Source of the DNA: Corylus avellana
Taxonomy: Eukaryota; Streptophyta; Magnoliopsida; Fagales; Betulaceae
Assembly: GCF_901000735.1 (NCBI RefSeq)
Contig: NC_081542.1
Span: forward strand, 14,015,134 to 14,079,133
Length of the DNA: 64,000 bases
Direction: 5' to 3'
Shown here: in pieces, positions 45,554 to 58,188 of the stretch
Layout: the number at the start of each line of letters is the position of its first letter
Numbering within the stretch: the first letter of the stretch is position 1
Notes under the pieces: model-generated
Seen by the model: the letters and a program-made list of their open reading frames with translations, nothing else
The model's database searches: none
Told to the model about the DNA's origin: nothing
Translations under genes and position numbers: made by a program

Positions 45554-48500
45554 CATTTTGACTTCCAACTTAAGGTATTTCTCGACTTTTAATTCAATTC
45601 CAGTTTAACATGTCATACTTATTTTATTGGATAAAGCATATGCATCATCTTGTACCGTTTTCAGATGGATATGTGTTTTCCTAGACAAGGGTTTCAAATA
45701 TTAACTCATGACATGAATTGTTAATTTCATACAGAATACCTGACTCACATAGTCACATATATTTGACTACTCGTCTCCTACACCCAAAAAGATTGAGGCC
45801 AAAAAGAAAATGTAAAATAGGGATGTTGTTTTTATAAAGGGCATGGGTATTTTTGATGGCTTAAGTTATGCTTACAATCTTTTTAATGTTATGGAATATC
45901 TTCGTTTGAGTTCAAAGTGATTTTACGTTATGAGAATGCCTTTAGCTTAAGGCACCTAATGTGAATATGTGATTGATTGATGCTATATGCTCAAGACGCT
46001 GGTCTGAAAAGCACTATCCATCCAGCAAATTCACCTTCTAGTCAACCTATGTTTGGTCAATTATGAGACTTAAAATAAATGTACTCCTGAACACTTTGAT
46101 TTCTCATAACAAGTCTTCTTCAGAACAGATAGAGAAATTGGTTGCATTCTTGAATCTTGAAACCTTCTGGGATATAACTTGTGTTTTCTCCTTTATCTTT
46201 ATATATGCAGTTACTTTTTTTCTTTGTTCGAAGTATGCAGTTGCTCAACTTAACCATAGGTGACCTGAAATTTGGTGCTGCTAATTTACTTTCTTTGGGT
46301 GCATTCTTAAGCTTGTTGAGTTTTTGGTTTCAAATTTTATTGGTATTATTATTATTATTATTATTATTATTTTGTTTTTTACCTTTTGCAACGTTATTGG
46401 TATTAATTCTGTGGATGTTAACGCATAAAGTTTTCAGCCATGATAACAGACTCATCCATCATATGTTGGCCTCATCATTGCCACTGCTCTGAACTAAATT
46501 TCCACCTGGTTGGGTGATCCCATGTGCTGGATGAAAGATATTTTTAACTTGAATCGTTGATCATTTGTATCATCATCATCATCATCATCATTAATTATTA
46601 TTAGGGAAAAGTCCATATACCCCCCTCTAACTACATCCATTTAACAATGTCTTCCCAAACTTTCAATTGGAACAATGTCTCTTCCCCCAAACTAACAAAA
46701 CATTACCAATGTCCCTCCCAAGGCTTACAAAAAGACAAAAATGACCATAATGTTTTGTCAAAAGACTCAAAAACACAAAAATACACCTATAAATTCGAAA
46801 AAAACAAACGATTTTTTATTTTATTTTATTTTTTGAATTTTATTAAGGGGACATTGACAAGTTTGGTAGTTTTGGAGGGACATTGTCGCAATTGAAATTT
46901 GGGTGGGATGTTGTTAATTGGGTTGTAGTTTGAGGGGAGTATATGGACTTTTCCCTTATTATTATTATATCCTTTAACTTGAATCCTTCTTGTTATTGTT
47001 CTTTAATTTTCTCATCCATTTGTTTTGTATGCTTCTGCACTATGTAGCTCAAAGTACGCAAAGATACCACTATTATCGTGCTCAAACAGGAAAAATAAGA
47101 TGATTCATAAGGCTTCTCCCCAATAGGGAGGGGCATGAAGTGATAGTCCTAGAACATTCTAAGACTGATTGCCCAATAGACTAGGAAAACTCTAGTTTGG
47201 GCAAAAGGGTCTTAGTATCTGCCAGCAGTTTGGAGAATATCGTAACTGATCTGGAAAGTTGGGCCTTGGTGAGCTTATGGTCCCTGAGAAAGCTAAGGAC
47301 CTAATCTGGTATTTCTGGAGTTTGAGAATGTACCTTCTGGGCCCAAAATTGCAGCGCCCATGGATGGCCACATGAGTTTATGGGGACTGAATTTGCTTTA
47401 TATGGTCTTCTCTGGCATTATAATGGAAGAGCCTAAGGGTGACTAGTGGTAATTCTAGTTTGAACTGAAGTATGGTGGTGGCCTAGAATAGTTTTTACTG
47501 AGTGAAGCTAAAATACTTGCTAAAGCGATAGCAAGGTGTTGAATGGAGGGTTTGGTGCACAGCAGGAACTCATTTGGATTGAGTTAACTTAGCTGGGAAT
47601 TTGGGATGCTTCACATCTTTGGTATACGTAGTAATTTTTGCTGTGAAAAACTCTATCCATAGAATTCAATTGAAAAATCTACAGAATCCCAATGTTCTAA
47701 TTAGTAACAATCTTTACAGAACATCATGTCTTCCAACTGAGAAGAAAAGTAATAATGTTGAGACGCATCCTTGCTGACACATTGGAGTTAAAGAAGCTAG
47801 TCTAGGATGGTTATCTGCAATGTGCAAATTCGAAAACCTTAAGAGGTTGGTCAACCTCTGTAATTGGGAAATGCTGTCCCACCCTCCCATTGGTCTTACA
47901 TAAAACCATAATTGTGCTGTTAATCTTTTGTCAAAACCCTCTTTCCCCATTGATGGTCAAACATAATAGGTGTTTTGAATTTTGGATCTGTGGAAGTTGC
48001 CAAAAATGCATAGAGAGATACACCTTGCTCCTGATTTGTCAATTAGGTTCATGTTTTTAGAATACCCGGCAAATTTTGGTTTAGTTTCTCAAGTGAGATT
48101 GAAATTGGAAGGATTTGCTGTCATGTTGTGCACCTAGCAAAAATTTTGAATTACGAGCTCTCTCCAAATAATGTCAGCTTTTTTAAGGTGTTTCTCTTGT
48201 GTACTTTCTATGTATTTGGGTTGTACCTTGCGCTTTTAATAATATTTCGATTACTTATATATACATATAAAATGTTAGTTTTTAAGGCTCATAGTGAAAT
48301 ATCCATTGCCATTTGTGACATTGGTGGTGTATTATCCAAAATTCTGTGCTTCATGGTGATTAGATCGAAAGCTAATTTTTATTTTTTTTTATTTTTTTTA
48401 TGATATCTAAGATATGTTGAGGCCAACTTATTTGATAATTTATAGATTGCTAAGTGAAACAGTATCCTCAGGCAGTTTATTTTGTCAAGATCATCAGTTA

Positions 48501-49641
48501 AATTGGAAAAAATTTCTTTGATTAGATGATGCAGAACCTCATGACTGGCACAAACTTTAAAGCACGTTTTGCACAGGGCACCCAAGGGTTCTCATTTCAC
48601 ACAATTGACAAGGAAATATTGGAAAAGTGAACTGTCAATTACCATTTATACTTCTCCCCATCCTCTAATTGACAATTTCCTCTTTGTTTTTCTTTTTTGG
48701 TAATCCTATATAGGAATTAACAGCTACCTAGTACGTTTTGTATGTTGGAGAAAACAAATAACAAAAAGAAGACACAGAGAATTACCTTTAAATGTAGAGA
48801 ATTACCCTTTTGGGGGAAATTTAGAGGGAGGGTTTCATGACCACATGAGCAGTGTGAAGACCAACATTACTCATGTTGAAATGGGTTTATTAAGAATATA
48901 GTGTTTGACTTGAAAAAATAACAAAGAATCTCTTTTACACTATTGGAATAGATGGTACAATAGCCTAAGATTTTGCCTTTGTATTCAGTTTTTGGATCTA
49001 AATCTGGTTTATCATTTCCTCATGAAATGCTATTGGGAAGAAAATGTTGCTTCGTAAGATTTTCTTATTTGCATAACATTATTCAACACAGTAAATACGT
49101 GTTAATTTCTAATCCCTTGATAAACGGGAATAAATTTCTCTCAATTTTAAATGAAATTTATGGTCGGAATTTAAAGTTAATAAATTTAACGATGTAAATT
49201 ATTTAAAAATGGGTATGGTGGGTCTTAGATTTCAACCTCTCCGTGATTTGTTAACTTAAACACACCATGGATTCCATCACTAAACATTATATTTATATAT
49301 TCTGTTTGGAATTGTGATTTAAAAATAACAATTTTAAACATGCGATTTGAAAACTTCATTTTTAAAACGCAGTTAAACATTTGATAAAATTACAGTTTGG
49401 TCATTAAAATTGGAATTTAACCTTTAAAATCATTTGTTTTTTTTTTAAAACACGCATTTATTTGCTTGCAACTTGAAAATACATATTTTTTTACATTTTC
49501 AAATTGCAAATTTTCAAAAATGCACTCTTAAACAATATATGTTATGTGATTTGGCTTAAAATCACACTTTCAATCTACGAAATTATAGTGTCAAACAAAA
49601 GTAATGTTATATACCATCTTTTTTTTCCTCATTTATCTTCT
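45554..49641. other. mTERF copy 1 3' flank, duplicated with the gene
   Basis: No further gene is supported. The stretch from the stop codon to about 48640 is repeated downstream of copy 2 (53171-58510, interrupted there), and part of it follows copy 3 (62669-63640). A conserved block GTGACCTGAAATTTGG...TTTACTTTCTTTGGGTGC occurs at 46260, 53878 and 63355 and might be transcribed. Frames within it are short, so untranslated sequence is likelier than coding. A (TCA)n tract lies at 46569-46590. From about 48640 to 49640 the DNA is AT-rich without clear features. Confidence 0.6.
46614..46955. mobile_element. Small Mutator-like foldback, mTERF unit 1
   Basis: Starts GGGAAAAGTCCATATAC and ends GTATATGGACTTTTCCC, nearly perfect inverted ends. 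TTATTATTA-type 9-bp repeats flank both sides, but they sit in simple sequence, so the duplication is only suggestive. A copy occupies the same place in unit 2, so it predates that duplication. Confidence 0.75.
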
Positions 49642-50316
49642 GGGTTAAATACTTTATTCATCCATGTGGTTTTTTTTTTTTCCCCTTTTTTTTTTTTTTT
49701 TTTTCTTCCTAAGGTTTACTTTTTATCATATGAGGTATCTAGGGTTTGCATAAAGACAGAGATGGTACTTTCGTCAAACTTCCGTTCAAAAATTGACGTA
49801 AATCCATGTCAGCGCCCCTTAAATTTTGATAGGTGTCCACCTACAAAATTAAAAAAATAATAATAATAATAATTAAAAACACAAAAAATTAAAAAAATTA
49901 AATTTGGGGGTGGCTGGCCACCTCCTTTGGCCATGGGGGTGGTTGCACGGCCCCTTGGGGGTGGCCACCCATCCCACCATCTGGTCCCCCATCTCGCCAC
50001 CCCAATCCGGCCAGGTGGCCCCTAACCACCCCCAAATGGCCAAAGAGCCACCTCCAATTTATTATTATTATTTTTTTAATTTTAAATTAATTAAAATTAA
50101 TTTTTTAATATTTTTAGTGTTTTTAATTTTTTTTAATTTTGTAGGTGGACACCTGTCAAAATTTGAGGGGCATTGACACGGCGTTCCATCAAATTTTGGA
50201 CGGAATTTAGACGGAGGTACCATCTCTCTCTTTAGGCAAACCTATAATAAAAAGTAAACCCTAAAGGGCAAAAAATAAAAAAGTTAAACTACGTGAGTGA
50301 ATAAGGTATTTAACCC
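49642..50316. mobile_element. Mutator-like foldback element, 675 bp
   Basis: Ends GGGTTAAATACTTTATTC and GAATAAGGTATTTAACCC are inverted repeats; further in, GTGTCCACCTACAAAATT pairs with AATTTTGTAGGTGGACAC. Flanks TTATCTTCT (49633-49641) and TTATCTTCC (50317-50325) are a 9-bp duplication with one mismatch. The GC-rich centre repeats GGTGGC/GGCCACC words. No transposase. Confidence 0.85.
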
Positions 50317-50325
50317 TTATCTTCC

Positions 50326-51166
50326 GATGTAGCTTTTAAAATTATAATTAGATTTATAATAGATCACTATTAAATTTTGATCCAACTTTGAAGAGATATA
50401 AAAACGATACATATTATTATTTACAAAACACACTCTTAAACAAGAATGAAAAAATTTTGGAATCTTGTAGGAGGGAAAAAAAAAATAAATAATAAAATTA
50501 CAAACACCAAAGCGTGCCAAAATGTTCATATTAAATAATGATAATGACGGAAATGCTTTAAGATGAATGAAAATTAGATTACTTAGGGATTTGAAGTTTG
50601 TTATTTTGAGTGTAGAATTTGACATTACAAATCTAATACAAGTTGGGAAATATTGTAAAAATTAAAAGATTAAAGAAATATTAAAAATTTGATAATAGTT
50701 TTTTTTTTTTTGACATGTCCATACAAGAGGGGAATGACCCCTAGCTAATTGAGTTAGCCCTTGGAGACACAAATTTGCTGATAGTTAGTACCAAATGTAG
50801 AACCAAAAAACGAAAAAGGTCACTCTTCCATATCATTTTGGGCTACTTATTAAAAAAAAAAGGAAAAATTTCACAAAATTCTTATGAACTTCCACGCGTT
50901 TTGAAAGTACTCCCCAAAGCTCAAAAACTATCAATTAAAGGTATCAAACTTTTAATTTATTTCAATTATTTTATTTAGTTAGAATTTTTTGTTAAATATT
51001 GTCAAAATTTTTAAAATACTCATGTTTTTATTATAAGAAAATAAACACAACTAATTGTATAGATTCAAGTGTTTGTTTTTATTATTTTTATTTTATTTTA
51101 TTTTTTATTTTTTATATATACTTTGCAATTTTTTTTATATAAAAAAAATGAATATATTGGGTATTT
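50326..51166. other. Intergenic, AT-rich
   Basis: No gene supported. Around 50699-50770 the minus strand reads a short GGGCTAACTCAATTAGCTAG segment ending in about 14 A, probably the 3' remnant of a SINE or LINE. Confidence 0.45.
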
Positions 51167-51175
51167 TTACAAAAA

Positions 51176-51700
51176 GGGTTAAATACTAAATTAGTCCCTA
51201 GGGTTTCACAACTTTATTTTTTCCCCCTTGGGGTTTCATTTTTATCACAGGAGGTCTCTGTGGTTTTGATAAGTGACCAAATTAGTCCATCCGTTAGTTG
51301 ACCGTTAGTTGACCGTTAAACTGACACGTGGACCAATCAGACGTCGACACGTGGCACATATATTAATTTTTTTTTAATTAAAAAAAATGTTTTTNNNNNN
51401 NNNNNNNNNNNNNNNNNNNNNNNNNNNNNNNNNNNNNNNNNNNNNNNNNNNNNNNNNNNNNNNNNNNNNNNNNNNNNNNNNNNNNNNNNNNNNNTTTTTT
51501 AATTAAAAAAAAAATTAAAAAAATTAATATATGTGCCACGTGTCGACATCTGATTGGTCCACGTGTCAGTCCGTACAGTCAACTGGATGGACTAATTTGG
51601 TCACTTATCAAAACCACAGGGACCTCCTATGATAAAAATGAAACCCCGGGGGGAAAAAATAAAGTTACGAAACCCTAAGGACTAATTTAGTATTTAACCC
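51176..51700. mobile_element. Mutator-like foldback element containing the second gap
   Basis: Ends GGGTTAAATACTAAATTAG and CTAATTTAGTATTTAACCC are inverted repeats. Arms of about 215 bp include CCACGTGTCGACATCTGATT versus its complement. The flanking 9-bp duplication TTACAAAAA (51167-51175, 51701-51709) is perfect. It shares the GGGTTAAATAC terminus with the element at 49642. The 100-N gap falls between the arms, so the centre of this hairpin is unknown. Confidence 0.87.
51395..51494. other. Scaffold gap, 100 N
   Basis: Exactly 100 undetermined bases, in the centre of a foldback element; poly(A)/poly(T)-rich arms lie on both sides. Confidence 0.99.
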
Positions 51701-51958
51701 TTACAAAAATTAACAAAAATTTTTAAAATGAAAGCTCGATTTGCACTCGAGAGTTTTTAGAGTTTAATCGGTAACGTTAAAACGATAGAAAGTTGAGCAA
51801 TTTTTTGAAGCACAGGAAGAATAGCTGAGACTCAGAGGCCGCCATTACAGGATGGAATTCTGACATGTCCGGCTTAATGCCAGTCCAACCCTCGAGAGGA
51901 TTTCTTGATAAACAAGAAGTGGCCTGAGACTGAATCGGACGAACTCGGTGAGTCAACA

Positions 51959-53170
51959 ATGTTTGCTCTTCTCTGTTCAAGACAGCTTCTATTACTCAAA
52001 AGTAAGAGGACCCAACTGGGGTCTTTTCAGCAAAATGCTTTCTTTATTCTAAAATCATTCACATCGATAGGGCTATGTCAATCTAGCGAAAAACAACAAG
52101 AAGAAAAACATTCTTTTACAGTGTCTTACCTCATAAACTCGTGTGGGTTGTCCCCAAAGTCTGCTATTTTAGCATCCCAGAGTATGAACTTTGACAACCC
52201 AGGGAGACCAGACTCGGTGCTTAATCTTCTCAGAGAGAATGGATTCACCCCTACCCATATCTCCAAAATTATCAGGGTAAAGCCACGGTTTCTTTTATAT
52301 GATCCTGAGAAGACCCTTTCGCCCAAGATTGAGTTTTTCCGTTCTTTGGGGGTTTCGAGCTCTGACCTCCCTGGGATCCTCTCTTCAAATCCAATGTTGT
52401 TAGCAAGAAGCTTAGAGAAACAACTAATCCCCTCCTATGATTTCCTCAAGAGTGTGGTTCTTGTCAACGAGAAAGTCCTTACAGCTTTGAGGCGCTCAGC
52501 ACGGGCTTTTCAATTTAATGTGACAACTAATATGGCTCCTAACGTTGCACTTTTGAGACAACTTGGAGTGCCTCAATCTACCATTTCTTATTTGGTAAGT
52601 AATTATCCTTCTCAAGCGTTCACTAAGCATACTAGGTTTGCTGAGGTTGTCCAACAGGTTATAGACATGGGATTCAATCGCTTGAAAATGGTGTTTGTCG
52701 TGGCAATCCAAGTGTTATTGAAGATGAGTAAACAAAGATTCGAGTCAAAATTGGAGTTTTATATGAGGTGGGGTTGGTCAAAGGACATGGCCCTCTCTGC
52801 ATTTAAAAGGTATCCAATTTGTATGCTTTTATCAGAAGAGAAGATCATGAAAGCAATGGACTTCCTTGTGATCAAAATGGGTTCGCCATCTGCTGATATT
52901 GCTAGAACTCCTTCAGTTATGTCTTACAGCTTGGAGAAGAGGATAATGCCTAGGTTTTCAGTTATTCACATTTTACAAGCGAAGGGTTTGGTCAAGAATG
53001 ATTTGTCCTCAGGATCTATCATAATACCGAGTGAAAGGTGCTTCGTGGAGAAGTTTTTGATCAAATTTCAGGACGATGTTCCTGAACTGTTGAATGTGTA
53101 TCAGGGTAAGATGGGTCTTATCGAGGTTGGAAGTCAATCTCAGAATGTATGTGGTGCTAAAATGTTGTAA
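51959..53170 (+). CDS. mTERF family protein, copy 2 (403 aa, intronless)
   Basis: Closely related to copy 1 and the same length. Transit-like N-terminus MFALLCSRQLLLLKSKRTQ, then the motif series FTVSYLINSCGLSPKSA, LLYDPEKTLSPKIEFF, LLARSLEKQLIPSYDFL, FKRYPICMLLSEEKI and MSYSLEKRIMPRF. Differences from copy 1 cluster at motif surfaces (for example RVKPRFLLYDPEKTLSP versus RIHPLLLLSDPEKTLLP), which could change nucleic-acid specificity. No disabling mutation is visible. Upstream sequence is similar to copy 1 for about 150 bp (GGAATTTTGACATGTCC-like), beyond which a foldback element replaces it. Start chosen as for copy 1. Confidence 0.9.
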   Translation: MFALLCSRQLLLLKSKRTQLGSFQQNAFFILKSFTSIGLCQSSEKQQEEKHSFTVSYLINSCGLSPKSAILASQSMNFDNPGRPDSVLNLLRENGFTPTHISKIIRVKPRFLLYDPEKTLSPKIEFFRSLGVSSSDLPGILSSNPMLLARSLEKQLIPSYDFLKSVVLVNEKVLTALRRSARAFQFNVTTNMAPNVALLRQLGVPQSTISYLVSNYPSQAFTKHTRFAEVVQQVIDMGFNRLKMVFVVAIQVLLKMSKQRFESKLEFYMRWGWSKDMALSAFKRYPICMLLSEEKIMKAMDFLVIKMGSPSADIARTPSVMSYSLEKRIMPRFSVIHILQAKGLVKNDLSSGSIIIPSERCFVEKFLIKFQDDVPELLNVYQGKMGLIEVGSQSQNVCGAKML

Positions 53171-55440
53171 CATTTTGACTTCCAACTTAAGGTATTTCTC
53201 GACTTTTAATTCAATTCCAGTTTAACATTTCATACTTATTTTATTGGATAAAGCATATGCATCATCTTGTACCGTTTTCAGCCGGATATGTGGTTTCCTA
53301 GACAAGGATTTCAAATATTAATTCATGACATGAATTGTTAATTTCATACAGAATACCTGACTCACATGGTCACATATATTTGACTACTCAGTCTCCTATG
53401 CCCCCAAAGATTGAGGCCAAAAAGAAAAAGTGAAATAGGGATCTCGTTTTTGTAAAGGGGATGGGCATTTTTGATGGCTTCAGTTCTGCTTACAATCTTT
53501 TTAATATTATGGAATATCTTCGTTTGAGTTCAAAGTGATTTTTTGTTATGAGAATGCCTTTAGCTTAAGGCACCTAATGTGAATATGTGATTGATTGATG
53601 CTATATGCTCAAGACGCTGGTCTGAAAAGCACTATCCATCCAGCAAGTTCACCTTCAAGTCAACCTATGTTCAGTCAATTATGAGACTTAAAATAAATGG
53701 ACTCCTTAACACTTTGATTTCTCATAACAAGTCATCCTCAGAACAGATAGAGAAATTGGTTGCATTCTTGAATCTTGAAACCTTCTGGGATATAACTCGT
53801 GTTTTCTCCTTTATCTTTATATATGCAGTTACTTTTTTTCTTTGTTTGAAGTATGCAGTTGCTCAACTTAACCATAGGTGACCTGAAATTTGGTGCTGCT
53901 GATTTACTTTCTTTGGGTGCATTCTTAAGCTTGTTGAGTTTTTGGTTTCAAATTTTATGGTATTATTATTATTTTTTTGCCTTTTTTTGTGTAAGTGCAA
54001 CTTTATTGGTATTAATTCTGTGGATGTTAACACAAAGTTTTCTGCCATGATAACAGACTCATCCATCATATGTTGGCCTCATCATTGCCACTGCTCTGAA
54101 CTAAATTTCCACCTGGTTGGATGATCCCATGTGCTGGATGAATGATATTCTTTAACTTGAATCGTTGATCTTTTGTATCATCATCATCATTATTATTATT
54201 AGGGAAAAATTCATATACCTCTTTCAAACTACCATCCAATTAACTATGTCCTTCTCAAACTTTCGATTGGGACAATGTTCTTTCCCCTCTCCCCAAACTA
54301 CCAAAACATTGCCAGTGTCCCTCTCAAGGCCTGCAAAAAGACAAAAATGACCATAAATTTTTGTCAAAAACACAAAAATACATCTATAAATTTGAAATAA
54401 ACAAATTTTTTTGTTTTATTTTATTTTTTGAATCATTAATGGCATCTTTGTAATTAAGGAGACATTGACAATTTTTGGTAGTTTGAGGGAGACATTATTG
54501 CAATTGATAGTTTTGGGGGGGGGGGAGGGGTGCGTTTGAGGGAAATATGTAGACTTTACCCTTATTATTATTATATCCTCTAACTTGAATTGTTGTTGTT
54601 ATTGTTCTTTAATTCTCTCATCCATTTGTTTTGTATGCTTCTGTACTATGTAGCTCAAAGTACGCAAACATACCACAGTTATCATACTCAAACAGGAAAA
54701 ATAAGATGATTCCTAAGGCTTCTCTCCAATAGGGAGGGGCATGAAGTGATAATCCTAACACATTCTACGACTGATTGCCCAATAGACTAGGAAAACTCTA
54801 GTTTGGGCAAAAGGGTCTTAGTATCTGCCAGCAGAATGGAGAATATCATAACTGATCTGGAACGTTGGGTCTTGGTGAGCTTATGGTCCCTGAGAAAGCT
54901 AAGGATGTAATCTTGTCTTTCTGGGGTTTGAGAATGTACCTTATGGGCCCAAAATTGCAGCGTCCATGGACGGTCACATGATTATGGGGACTGAATTTGC
55001 TTTAAATGGTCTTCTTTGGCATTATAATGGAAGAGCCTAGGGGTGACTAGTGGTAATTTGCATCTAGTTTGAACTGAAGTATGGTGGTGGCCTAGAATAG
55101 TTTTTACTGGGTGAAGCTAATTTACTTGCTAAAGCGATTGCAAGGTGTTGAATGGAGGGTTTGGTGTACAGCTGGAACTCATTTGGATCGAGTTAACTTA
55201 GCTGGGAATTTTGGATGCTTCACATCTTTGGTCTGCGTAGTAATTTTTGCTGTGAAAAACTTTATCCATAGAATTCAATTGAAAAATCTACAGAATCCCA
55301 ATGTTCGTTTTTTTTTTTTTTTTTTTTTTTGGTTGTACTTGGAATCCCAATGTTTTAATTAGTAACAATTTTTACAGAACATCAAGTCTTCCAACTGAGA
55401 GGAAAAGTAATAATGTTGAGACGCATCCTTGCTGACACAT
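53171..55440. other. mTERF copy 2 3' flank
   Basis: Matches the copy 1 flank (45554-47780) base for base over long stretches. No further gene. Includes the shared foldback and, at 55312-55331, a T-run absent from unit 1. Confidence 0.6.
54202..54561. mobile_element. Small Mutator-like foldback, mTERF unit 2
   Basis: Second copy of the element at 46614-46955, in the same place; ends GGGAAAAATTCATATACC and ATATGTAGACTTTACCC have diverged. A G-run at 54517-54531 is specific to this copy. Confidence 0.7.
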
Positions 55441-57651
55441 TTTTTTTTTTTGATAAGTAATTGTGATATAAACAAAAGCGCAGAGGGGCGCAACCCATTT
55501 ACACGGGGAGTATAAAAGAGAGCGCCTAAGAGGGAGAGAAATGAAAGAGAAAATCAGAAAAACTAATCTCTAATGGAGCTAGCCAAGCGGCCGTCCAAGA
55601 GTAAAGAGTAAAGAAGAAAAAATGGGTCAATTCCTCTATAGTCCTAGTGGAATTTTCAAAACATCTAGCATTTCTTTCAATCCATATACACCACATAAGA
55701 CACAGAGGGATCATCTTCCACACAACTGCGCTTCGGGATTGACCTCCCGACCACCAACTATCGAACAAGTCCCTCACCCTGCAAGGCATGACCCAATGCA
55801 ATCCAAACCGAATAAAGATCGACTGCCAAAGAACACTCGCGAGCTCACAGTGTAGAAGAAGATGATCGACTGTCTCTCCGGACTTCTTACACATACAACA
55901 CCACTCCATAACCACTATGTTCCTTTTACGCAAATTATCATGAGTCAATATTTTGCCTAGAGCTGCAGACCACCCAAAAAAAGCCACTCTCAAGGGAGCC
56001 TTAGTTCGCCAAATGCTCTTCCAAGGAAACACCTCTTGATAGGAGTGGGACAAAGCCTTGTAGAGCGACTTAACCTCAAACTTTCCTTTCTTGGACGAAA
56101 TCCAGCACATACGATCTGTCACTCCTATGGAAATCTTGCAAGAATACAACCGATCAAAAAAAGGAGAAACCAAATCCAGCTCCCAATCTTGAACGGGCCT
56201 AACAAAAATAACATTCCATTCAACTCTCCCACTCTTCCAAGTAAAATTATCCTTCACCAAAGCTTCTTTATGTCTGGCAATACTAAATAAGGACGGGAAA
56301 GCTTGCTTCAAGGAATTCTCCCCACACCAAACATCATGCCAAAAGCGAACTTTCGAAGCCTCCCCCACCTCGAACCGGATCCCTTTAGCAAAAAAATTCC
56401 ACCCTTGACGAATGTGCTTCCAAAGGCCCACACCATGGGAACCTGAAACCTCCTTTGTGCACCACCCACCTTCCTTGTCTTCATACTTAGCTTTAATAAC
56501 CTTACACCAAAGAGCCTCGCTCTCATTCGCATATCTCCAAAGCCACTTCCCCAAAAGAGCTTGATTAAATTGGTGCATCTTCCGAATGCCAAGACCTCCA
56601 TAGCGAAGGGGACGACAAACTTGATTCCAACTTATAAGATGCATCTTAGGCTCATCTCCCATTCCTCCCCACAAGAAATCTCTTTGGACTTTCTCAATCC
56701 TTTTAGCTACACTTATAGGAATCGGAAACAAAGACAAGAAATAAGTCGGAAGATTAGCCAAAGAGCTCTTAATAAGAGTTAGGCGACCTCCTTTAGAGAG
56801 ATACATCCTCTTCCAACCCGCCATCTGACGCTCAATCTTTTCAATCACATCATTCCACATAACCGTATCCTTGTACGGCGCCCCTAGAGGGAGACCCAAA
56901 TACTTCATAGGCAACTCGGCAACACTACACCCAAGGATACTAGCTAATACCCCAATGTTCTCCACCTCACCAATTGCCACAATCTTTGATTTTCCCAGAT
57001 TCATTCTCAAACCCGATACAGCTTCGAAACATAAAAGAATGAGACGTACATACCGGATTTGCAATAGAAGCTTCACAAAAGATCAAAGTATCATCCGCAA
57101 ATAAAGAGTGAGAGACTCTCAACTCCGATAAAACCCTATTTCCCACCGAGAAACCATTCAAAAGGCCTTGTTCTACTGTCGCATTCACCATTTTACTCAA
57201 AGCCTCCATAACTAGCACAAACAACAAGGGAGAGAGAGGATCCCCTTACCGGATTCCCCTCGAACTATTGAAGAAGCCTTCCGGAGAACCATTCACAAGT
57301 ATGGAAAATCTCACCGACTTAATACACCACTCTATCCAAGCCCTCCACCTCTCTCCAAAACCACACCTATGCAGCAAATACAAAACAAAATCCCAATTGA
57401 CATGGTCATAGGCCTTTTCCAAGTCCAATTTTCAAAGAACACCTGACAACCTTGATTTCATGCGACTATCCACGCATTCATTGGCAATGAGAATGGAATC
57501 AAGGATTTGCCGACCCCCTATAAAGGCATTTTGAGAATAGGAGATGACCTTACCCAAAACAGTTTTCAACCTATTGGCAAGCACCTTAGAAACAATTTTG
57601 TACACCCCTCCCACCAAACTGATGGGCCTAAAGTCCTTCATCTCCACCGCT
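55441..57651 (-). mobile_element. 5'-truncated L1-type LINE inserted in the mTERF unit 2 flank
   Basis: Its 3' poly(A) tail appears as T at 55441-55451; the body runs on the minus strand to 57651. From 5' to 3' it encodes [19 protein letters not shown] and [18 protein letters not shown] (57432-57647), [18 protein letters not shown] (57246-57428), [15 protein letters not shown] with the catalytic FADD (near 57090), then a long open 516-codon stretch (55526-57076). That stretch holds the reverse-transcriptase thumb (KYLGLPLGAPYKD, WKRMYLSKGGRLTLIKS) and a zinc-binding segment (CCMCKKSGETVDHLLLHCE). A stop after the NSSRGIR segment and frame changes inactivate the domain. The empty site is seen in unit 1 at about 47780, joining GCTGACACAT to TGGAGTTAAAG. 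No clear target-site duplication. Confidence 0.92.
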
Positions 57652-58133
57652 TGGAGTTAAAGAAGCTAGTCTAGGATGGTTATCTGCAATGTGCAAATTT
57701 GAAAACCTTAAGAGGTTGGTCAACCTCTGTAATTGGGAGATGCTGTCCCACCCTCCAATTGGTCTTAAATAAAATCATAATTGTGCAGCTCATCTTGTGT
57801 CAAAACCCACTTTCCCCATTGATGGTCAAACGTAATAGGTGGTTTGAATTTTGGATCTGTGGAAGTTGCCAAAAATGCATAGATAGATACGCCTTGCTCC
57901 TGATTTGTCAATTAGGTTTCATGCTTTTAGAAGAACCGGTTAATTTTGGTTTGTTTCTCAAGTGAGATTGAAATTATAAATATTTGCTGTCATGTTGTGC
58001 ACCCAGCTAAAAATTTTAATTACCAGCTTTGTCTGAACAACGTTAGTTTTTAAGGCTTTCTAGCTAGGTGTTTCTCTAGTATATTTCCTGTGTACTCGGG
58101 TTGCACCTTGCGCTTTTAATAATTTTTCAATTA

Positions 58134-58134
<1 letters not shown>

Positions 58135-58184
<50 letters not shown>
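58135..58184. repeat. (TA)n microsatellite, about 25 units
   Basis: Uninterrupted TA repeat. The equivalent place in unit 1 (about 48255-48270) has only TATATATACATATA, so it expanded after the unit duplication. Confidence 0.95.

Positions 58185-58188
<4 letters not shown>

Noticed and set aside
46063..46492. Frames in the conserved mTERF 3' flank (also 53591-54050 and 63249-63494)
   Set aside because: Conservation comes from unit duplication; frames are not kept at equal length, and hydrophobic runs arise from T-rich DNA.
58135..58184. CRISPR-like or satellite array
   Set aside because: It is a simple TA dinucleotide repeat; no spaced repeats of CRISPR type are expected or seen in this plant nuclear sequence.
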